From: Berberis thunbergii
Taxonomy: Eukaryota > Streptophyta > Magnoliopsida > Ranunculales > Berberidaceae
Direction of reading: 5' to 3'
Length of the DNA stretch: 64,000 bases
Assembly: GCA_003290165.1 (NCBI GenBank)
Contig: QNQO01000223.1
Span: 310,001-374,000, forward strand
Each line of letters opens with the position of its first letter. Positions within the stretch are counted from its first letter, which is position 1. Below, piece by piece: positions 57,201 through 64,000 of this stretch. The notes under the pieces are model-generated. The model was not told where the DNA came from. It did not search any database and worked only from the letters and a program-made list of their open reading frames with translations. A program made the position numbers and the translations under genes.

Positions 57201-58648
57201 CTGATATTCGGAGACATTGATGAATTTGAACATAATTTTGAATGTGGAAAACATGATTCATTAAAAAGAACATCTCTTGAGATATAAATCCGACCATTAG
57301 GAGATAAGCATTTGTACCCTTTATATTGCAAACTATAACCAAGAAAAGTACATTCAACAGACCTGAATTGTAGTTTGTGAGAGTTGTATGGTCTTGTATT
57401 TGGAAAGCAAGAACAACCAAACACTTTGAGAATTTGATAATCAGGAACCTGGTGATATAGTAGCTCAAAAGGAGAGAGGCCATGTAGAGCAAAAGAAGGA
57501 ACTCGATTAAGCAAATAGACTGATGTTCTGACTGCCTCATCCCAGAACTTCATGGGAAGAAAAGCATGAGCAAGAAGGGTTAATGCGGATTCAATTATAT
57601 GTTTGTGTTTCCTCTCAGCAACCCCATTTTGCTGATGGGTAGTAGGACAAGCCAACCGATGTCTAATACCATGTTGAGCTAAAAACTTTGAAAAAAACCT
57701 ATATTCTCCTCCCCAGTCAGATTGAATACACTTGATAGAAAGCCCAAATTCTAATTCAACCTGTGTTTTAAACTTAATGAAAGTAGGATAAGCATCAGAC
57801 TTGTTCTGTAACAGATACACCCAAGTGAACTTGCTATATGCATCAATAAAATGGATATAATACTTATATCCAGAAGAAGAAATAGTGGAAGAAGGTCCCC
57901 AATGATCTGTATGAATTAGCTCTAATGGCTTATTGTACATATAGTAGAAGATCTAGAAAAGGGAAATTTATGTATTTTTCCTGAACAACATGAAGAACAC
58001 AAACCAACATTATTCTTGTTTGAAATAGAAATATTAATCTGGTAAGGATCTTGGTCACAAGTGGGAATGAAGGGTGTCCTAGTCGAGCATGCCAAAAATG
58101 CAGAGAAGAAGAGGAATCAGAAGTGGTTGTATGAACTGACACAGTTTTATTGAAACAGGAAGAACTTGTATTACTAAAAAGCTTTGATTACAAATGGAAG
58201 ATAATGGCTCTTGTGAAGAAGAAGACTCTGATTCTCGGCCAGCAAGAGACATGGATGGGAAGACATAAAGCCCCTTGTTAAGCTTCCCTTCCAAGAGAAT
58301 TTGATTGGTGACCTGATCCTTGACAAAACACAAGTCAGGATGAAATTCAAATAAAACTCCATTATCCCTTGCAAATGTAGAAACACTTAACAATTTTTTA
58401 GTAAGTTTAGGGACTTGAAGTATGTTCGTAAGAAGCGGTTTTCTTGAAGAATTTGAAGAGTTTAAGAAAGACTGAGCGATATTCTGAATTGGTAATGCAG
58501 TACCATCTCCAACAAGAAGTTGGTCATTGCCATGATAAGGTACTGAGGATGACAAATTCTGAGCATATGGAGTGCAATGATCAGTTGCACCAGAGTCAGG
58601 ATACCACCTTCGATCAGCTGATGTGGAAGAAGCAACACCAGATTGCAT
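57131..58648 (-). pseudogene. copia protease and integrase, frameshifted
   Basis: Protease has WYPDSGATDHCT. The GAG-pre-integrase block has LHFWHARLGHPSFPLVTKI. Integrase catalytic residues appear in ELIHTDHWGP, IKCIQSDWGGEYRFF and NGVAERKHKHIIES, followed by [18 protein letters not shown] and [11 protein letters not shown]. The integrase stretch 57131-57940 is one long frame. Protease, pre-integrase and integrase lie in three different frames with short overlaps. Confidence 0.88.
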
Positions 58649-58662
58649 TGAAGACTAAGACT

Positions 58663-59711
58663 CTACTCCCCAGTGGGATGAATATACTGACTAGAGAAAG
58701 CAGAATAAGCATGCCTAGGTACTAGATTTCCTGTCGGAGGAGTTGTGCCTGAAGAAGAGGTCTGTGAATTGAAGTTCCATGGATTTGACACACTATTGTC
58801 AAACCGATTATAGCATTTGAATGCAAGATGGCCAAGTTTGCCACAAATTTGACACTGAGGTCTACTAGACTGATAGCCAGATGACCTATACCCCCTCCCA
58901 AATCCAGGTCTTGCTCCTCTTGGTGAGTAAGTCTGTGAATGGAATGGGTACCTTGCACCTCTAGGTGAGTTAGACACAAAAGATCTTGGTGATGGTTTGT
59001 ATGATGTGTGAGCTACATTGACAGAACTAGAAACATTAAGATCTTTCAAATGTCGTTCAATTCTTGTTTCTTGGGCAAGCAACAGAGACTCGACCTCTGC
59101 TACACTATAAGCATCAGATCTAGAGCTTACTGAGACTACAAAAGTGTCATATGACTGTGGTAATCCATCAAAGATTGCATTAATATGATTTTTGAAGAAA
59201 GTGGATGCCCAACTGATGCTAATTGATCAATGATAGACTTCAACTTCAGTAGATAATCATTAATGGAAAGGTCTCCTTTTTTGAAGTTTTGTAATTGATT
59301 TTTGAATTGAGAGATTTTGGCTACGGTTTGAGAATTGAAGTAGGTTTCAAGAACATTCCAAATATGTTCTGATGTTTCACAACCTACTAACCTTGTGAGC
59401 AATGGCCGAGCCATAGAGGAAAGAAGCCATGAAAAGAGGAGTTGATCTTGCTGCTCCCAGCAAAGGAACTCTGGATTAACAATATTGTTTGCTTGATCTG
59501 CAGCTGATAAAAATTGTGCTGGAGATGAACCTTTTTCAATAAACTTCTGAAGTTTATGACCTCTGATTGTTGCCAACACTTGTTGTTTCCACAACAAGTA
59601 GTTGTGTTCATCAAGTTTTACAGACAAAACATGAGTGAACATCACTGGTTTGGATTCTGTCATGACAAAATTGGTGAGAGATGCAGCATTCAAAGAGGTT
59701 GAATCAGCCAT
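58663..59711 (-). pseudogene. copia gag, two frames
   Basis: The start at 59711 (MADSTSLNAASLTNFVMTES) lies 86 bases inside the 5' LTR edge. The gag core has LDEHNYLLWKQQVLATIRGH, EFLCWEQQDQLLFSWLLSSM and LSINDYLLKLKSIIDQL. After a shift near 59136 the second frame has a CCHC knuckle CQICGKLGHLAFKC (about 58850). It forms the particle shell and binds RNA. Confidence 0.85.
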
Positions 59712-59796
59712 TGATACTACTAAGAAAGCTTGAAATAAAGAAGAAGATTGAAAAGAACAAGAGAAGAAAACGGGAAAAGAGATTGCTCTGATACCA

Positions 59797-60065
59797 TGTT
59801 AGAAAACTAAGAGAATGTATAATAGTTCTGTATTCTCATTATATTCTATAAGTGTACATTGATCATACTTATATAGACAGTTCTAACTCTTGTAACAAAA
59901 CCAACAGCATCAGTAACAAACTAACAATATTGTTGACTACCTATCCATGCTTAACAAACTAACAACATTGACTACCCAGTTATCCATCACCCAACATTAA
60001 CAAACTAACAGCATTGACTACCTATCCATCACCCAGCATTGCTAGCTATATATTTACATTTAACA
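59797..60065 (-). repeat. 5' LTR of the 5.0-kb copia element
   Basis: It is the partner of 55027-55291, with four extra bases in the internal repeat region. The complement of the Met-type primer-binding site lies immediately to its left (about 59784-59795). Confidence 0.9.
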
Positions 60066-61094
60066 GAACGACACGATGTTTACTGCTTGTATGAAAGTTA
60101 AATACTAAAGTGATGTCCTAGTGAAGAGTAACACTGGTGGTTGGGGTTGTATATCATTTAGAATGTCCAAAACATCTGATATTTGACTCTAACATTGTAT
60201 ATATTCATTCTTGTTATATATTTTTTGTTTACATTTTGTTTATTTTACAATGAAGTTATTCTTTGTTTTCAAATATAAATAACTGCATTAGTTTTATTAG
60301 TACTTATATGAAAGGATAGATACATATGATTGTAAACCAATTAATATATGAAAATGTTTTGCTATGCGAACTTTTATAAGAAAGATTTTAGTAAACTGAG
60401 TTTTCTTTGGATGAACATTATTTGGTACACAACTTGTGTTTTATTTTCGTTTTCTGTTTGCAGAGTCTTCTTCTCCCAAATAGGGTCATTGCATATAGTT
60501 TTTTTTCTTGCATAAACTATAGGTGAAACTAAGCAGCCAATTTTCTTTCTTGGTCTACTTTGACTATCAGGTTTGTCGTGGTTATTTCCCCTTGCTTTTT
60601 GTGTAATTCTCTTGCAACTATGCATTATATCTACATGCTTTAAATTACAGCTTGAATAGGTTGGAATATCAGTACATATTTGCATCATAGAGAGCATCCA
60701 TCTTCCAAATTTTGTTTTATTTCATAGCATCCATAACTTCCTTATTGTTATTCGATTATTCCATACTACGCTTGTGAGGATACACATGATTTAGTAGCCA
60801 CCTAACCTCTATTCTGGAAGGTGGCTTTTTGTGTCGGCACGGGTGTGCTAGCTTGTCATGCATAAAATGTGGCTGGATCCAGGTTGGATCCCCTAATCTC
60901 TACACTGCAACATGAATAATTAACTCCTAACTATTTGGAATGTTATTTATGATGTGCATAATTCTCAAACCTTTTTTAGAAGTTCCATACATTCTCCTGT
61001 ACATAGCTTTGAGAAACAAGGATCAAGCATGAGAGAAAAGAGTCAGCCAGGTTAGCCAAGGAGATCCTGCCAATGAACCACATTAGGGTCAGGG

Positions 61095-61346
61095 TGTTAG
61101 AGATTAATCTAGACTAGTTCTAGAAGAGATGTGTCTTTTGGTGTTCCAGTGTGTCTTTTAGTATCACTAAGTGTCTTTTGGTAATGGTCATGTGAGTCCT
61201 ATTTAAACCCATGTATTATTTGGTTTCAAGCAATGTGAATAAAGTGAGTTCTCTACACATCAGAGTTCTAGTTTTATAAAGAGATTACACACTATCTTGT
61301 TTTCCTTATCTTTTTTTTCATTCACATAGTTGGTTAAATCCCAACA
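61095..61346 (+). repeat. 5' LTR of the right-edge copia element
   Basis: 252 bp, bounded TG...CA. It contains short GTGTCTTTTGGT/GTGTCTTTTAGT near-repeats at about 61130-61180 and a TATA-like CTATTTAAACCC near 61199. Confidence 0.85.
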
Positions 61347-61376
61347 AATTGGTATCAGAGCCTAGTCGAGAGAACC

Positions 61377-62549
61377 ATGGCGTTCAACAACAACAATTTC
61401 GTCCAACCTCCACTTCCTTTTCTTACCAGTAAGAACTACAATCATTAGAGAATGAAGATGATGGCCCTATTTGGTTCACAAGACCTATTGGAGATCGTAG
61501 AGATTGGTTTCCAAGAGCCCGAAGATGAAACAAATGCACAAGACTTGGTCGAGTTGAAGTCTAACTGCAAGAAAGACTACAAAGCCAAGTATTTCATTAT
61601 GCAAACAATAGATGAAGCTATTCTGGACAGAATTTCAGTAGCCACAACGGCTAAATAAGCTTGGGATATTCTTTATTCTTCATACAAAGGAGATGACAAA
61701 GTCAAGATGGTGCGTCTACAAACTCTTCGAGGGGAGTTTGATACACTAAGAATGAAGGAGTCCGATATGCTTGAAGAATACTTCAATCGGGTTATCTCAA
61801 CTGTCAACCAATTGAGATTGAATGGTGAGAATCTAGAAGACCAAAGAATTGTCGAAAAGATCCTTCGGAGTTTGACTCAAAATTTTGAGTCTAGTGTTGT
61901 TGCTATTGAAGAATCCAAGGATTTATCTTCTTTGTCGGTGGAGAGTTTATTGGGATCACTACAATCCCATGAACTACGAATGAAGCAATATGATTCTAGT
62001 TCTATTGAACAAGCCTTTCAAACGCAAGTCTCCTTTAGAGATTCATCTAAAGATGGCTTGAGAGGAAGAGGTTGTGGAAGAGCCACTTCTCGTGGTAGAG
62101 GAAGAGGCTATGGTGGACAAGGGAAATCTCATGATGGTGAGTCTTCATCTTATCGTGGAAGAGGGAGATCTTCCTTATCAAATATTCAATGCCATCGTTG
62201 TCATATGTATGGCCATGTCAAGAGATATTGTAGAAAGAGGATGGAGGAAGACAACAAAGACTCCAATTTTATGCATGAGGAGGAAGAAGACAATCTTTTC
62301 CTTACATGCAATGCTCATGGAGCTTCCTTAGAAGATGTGTGGTTTGTGGATAGTGGTTGTAGCAACCACATGACCGGGAACAAGAAGGCCTTTGTGGAGA
62401 TAAATAAGACATTTCAAAGTGAAGTTAGAACCGGTGATGACAACAAACTTCAAGTCAAAGGAAGGGGTGATATTCTTGTTCAAACCAAGCAAGGAGTAAA
62501 GCGGCTCTCAAATATATTTTATGTTCCAGGCCTTAAGCACAATCTCTGA
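61377..62549 (+). pseudogene. copia gag and protease with in-frame stops
   Basis: Start ATG at 61377 (MAFNNNNFVQPPLPFLTSKN). The gag core includes EDETNAQDLVELKSNCKKDY, TLRGEFDTLRMKESDMLEEY and LSSLSVESLLGSLQSHELRM. A long Gly/Arg stretch (RGRGCGRATSRGRGRGYGGQ) and a CCHC knuckle CHRCHMYGHVKRYC follow. Protease has VWFVDSGCSNHMTG. Stops fall at 61447, 61656 and 62547, each where the conserved copia text would read through. Apart from these the frame is continuous from 61707. Confidence 0.85.
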
Positions 62550-62569
62550 AGTGTTGGGCAACTTTTTTT

Positions 62570-64000
62570 TGAAGGGGTATGAAGTAAATTTCAAGGGATT
62601 TTTGTGTGAGATCAAAGATAATAATGATGTTATTATTGGAAAGGTGGGAATGACCAAAAGCAAAATGTTTCCTTTATCTTTCCAAAGTAACATTAATTCT
62701 TGTTTCTATTCTATTCAAGACAAGTCTTGGCTATGGCATTATCGATATGGTCACTTGAGTTTTAAAACTCTATCTCTTATGGGCAAAAAGAATCTTGTGG
62801 AGGACTTGCCTACATTTCAACTTCAAGATAAAGTATGTGAAGGATGTGTCTTGGGGAAGCATAGTAGGAATTTGTTTCCTAGTGGAAAGGCAAGGAGAGC
62901 ATCAAAGCCACTTGAGCTTGTGCACACCGATCTTTGTGGGGCAATGCATACTACTTCAATTGGTGGTAACCGTTATTTTGTTACCTTCATTGATGACTAT
63001 AGTAGGAAGACTTGGATATACTTTCTAAAACAAAAATCAGAAGTATATGGTTGTTTAAAAAATTTCAAGGCTTTTGTTGAAAAGCAAAGTGGTTTCCTAT
63101 TGAAAACTCTTCGCTCGGATCAAGGGGGAGAATATATTGATCATGGGCTTCGAGATTTCTTAAAAGATCATGGTATTCGACATCAATTTTCAGTCTGTGG
63201 TACCCCACAACAAAATGGAGTCGCCGAAAGAAAAAATCACACAATTATGGAGTTGGCTAGGAGTATGTTGAAGGCCAAGGGATTGCCAAATTCCTTTTGG
63301 GCGGAAGCAGTAGCATGTGTTGTTTATCTGTTGAATCGTTCCTCTTCTAAAAGTGTGCAAGAAAAGACGCCACAAGAAACTTGGAGTGGACACAAACCAA
63401 GTGTTGATCACTTGAGAATTTTCGAAAGCATTGCCTATTCACATGTACCGGATGAAAGAAGAAATAAGCTAGATGACAAGTCTGAGAAATGCATTTTTGT
63501 TGGATATAGTGAATGTTCCAAGGCATACAAGTTGTACAATCCCATCACCAAGAAACTCGTTATAAGCCATGATGTGAAGTTCAATGAAGGAGAATCTTGG
63601 AATTGGATAGAAAATGCAACCAAAGAAAATTCAAGTTGCATAGAAATCGAAGAAGAAATTGAAGCTCCAATTGAAGAAAACGAAGAGGTTGGTGTTCCAC
63701 CTTCTTCTCCTAATTCTACTTCATCACCCTCTTCATCTTCAAGTTCAAGTTCGACTTTAAGTTCCTCTTCGAAAAAGACAAGGAGTATCCAAGATCTTCA
63801 TGAACAAACAAGTAGCAATTTGGATGATGATTTGGTTAATTTTGCTTTGTTTGTTGATGTCGATCCAATTAAGTTTGAAGAGGCTTCTAAAGATGAGAAG
63901 TGGAAGTGTGCAATGGATAATGAAATTGATGCTATTAAAAGAAACAAGACTTGGGAACTTGTTGATCTCCCAAATGACAAGAAACCTCTTGATGTGAAGT
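62570..64000 (+). CDS. copia integrase and RT start, long open frame to window edge
   Basis: The frame is open from about 62570 to the edge without a stop. The pre-integrase block has WLWHYRYGHLSFKTLSLMGK and VCEGCVLGKHSRNLFP. Integrase catalytic residues are in ELVHTDLCG, LRSDQGGEYI and NGVAERKNHTIMELARSML. Next come FVGYSECSKAYKLYNP, a Ser-rich linker, then the start of RT (WKCAMDNEIDAIKRNKTWEL). It is preceded by a frameshift in a run of eight T at about 62563-62570 that separates it from gag-protease. The product acts in element integration. Confidence 0.85.

Larger units (their letters stand above)
55027..60065 (-). mobile_element. Ty1-copia retrotransposon with both LTRs and perfect 5-bp TSD
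   Basis: It is 5,039 bp long and flanked by GAACG (55022-55026 and 60066-60070). LTRs are 55027-55291 and 59797-60065. The primer-binding site, as complement CTCTGATACCA, ends one base left of 59797, so the 5' LTR is on the right. A purine tract (complement TTCCCCCTCAAAC) adjoins the left LTR. By hand the two LTRs differ by about nine substitutions and one 4-bp indel. All coding domains are present in order on the minus strand, but in several frames. Confidence 0.9.
54697..61094. repeat. Duplicated flank Y, right copy (interrupted by a copia element)
   Basis: 54697-55026 and 60066-61094, read together across the copia element, are broadly collinear with 32915-33900 and 35480-36080. The block starts inside the last F-box codons (CTTCAAGAAGCAATGG). 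It ends where the next copia LTR begins (61095). No gene is recognised. Confidence 0.7.
61095..64000 (+). mobile_element. Ty1-copia retrotransposon, 5' half, runs off the right edge
   Basis: The 5' LTR (61095-61346, TGTTAGAGATTAATC to AAATCCCAACA) is followed by the primer-binding site TGGTATCAGAGC (from 61350). Then come gag, protease, integrase and the start of RT. The right end of the element is outside the window, so no target duplication can be tested. It inserted into block Y. Confidence 0.88.

Overview
This window is nuclear DNA of a flowering plant, most likely a eudicot. The evidence is a plant-type PPR gene, an F-box-associated domain, TIFY/JAZ-like genes with GT-AG introns, and plant Ty1-copia, Ty3-gypsy (Athila and Tat) and TRIM retroelements primed by plant tRNAs. 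No bacterial operon, CRISPR array or rRNA gene is visible. Most of the window is transposable element. Host genes are few and several are broken.

Layout. 1-1490: minus-strand PPR gene, cut by the window edge and carrying one frameshift. 2030-8415: decayed Tat-lineage gypsy element with gag on the minus strand, an antisense ORF on the plus strand, a ~140-bp tandem repeat and no pol. 8985-13955: a segment ('X') that recurs at 53450-54685. The left copy carries a 3.35-kb Mutator-like insertion (10231-13581) whose empty site survives in the right copy. 13956-32974: an F-box-associated pseudogene split into three pieces by nested retroelements: a copia remnant, a 15.6-kb nest of two Athila elements (TSD CTCAT) and a TRIM-like element (TSD ATTTC).

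36135-52373 is the most gene-like part: three tandem minus-strand TIFY/JAZ-like genes. Gene 1 (36135-39524) appears intact. It carries a tandemly amplified pair of proline-rich exons: six A exons alternating with five B exons, all in frame, before the TIFY exon. Gene 2 lost its TIFY and Jas exons where two copia elements sit, and a CACTA-type MITE lies beside its TATA box. Gene 3 keeps the basic exon set but has a 1-bp frameshift inside the TIFY motif and an early stop in the last exon. Genes 1 and 3 share a TATA box and an upstream CACGTG G-box, the site used by MYC2-type jasmonate factors. In gene 2 the G-box is mutated.

52770-64000: a TRIM, the right-hand X copy, a 5.0-kb copia element with both LTRs and a 5-bp TSD (55027-60065) inside a duplicated flank ('Y'), and the 5' part of another copia element that runs off the right edge (61095-64000).

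All family assignments come from motifs read by eye. No database search was run. Coordinates of LTR and MITE ends rest on hand alignment and target-site duplications; where no duplication was found the ends are approximate.
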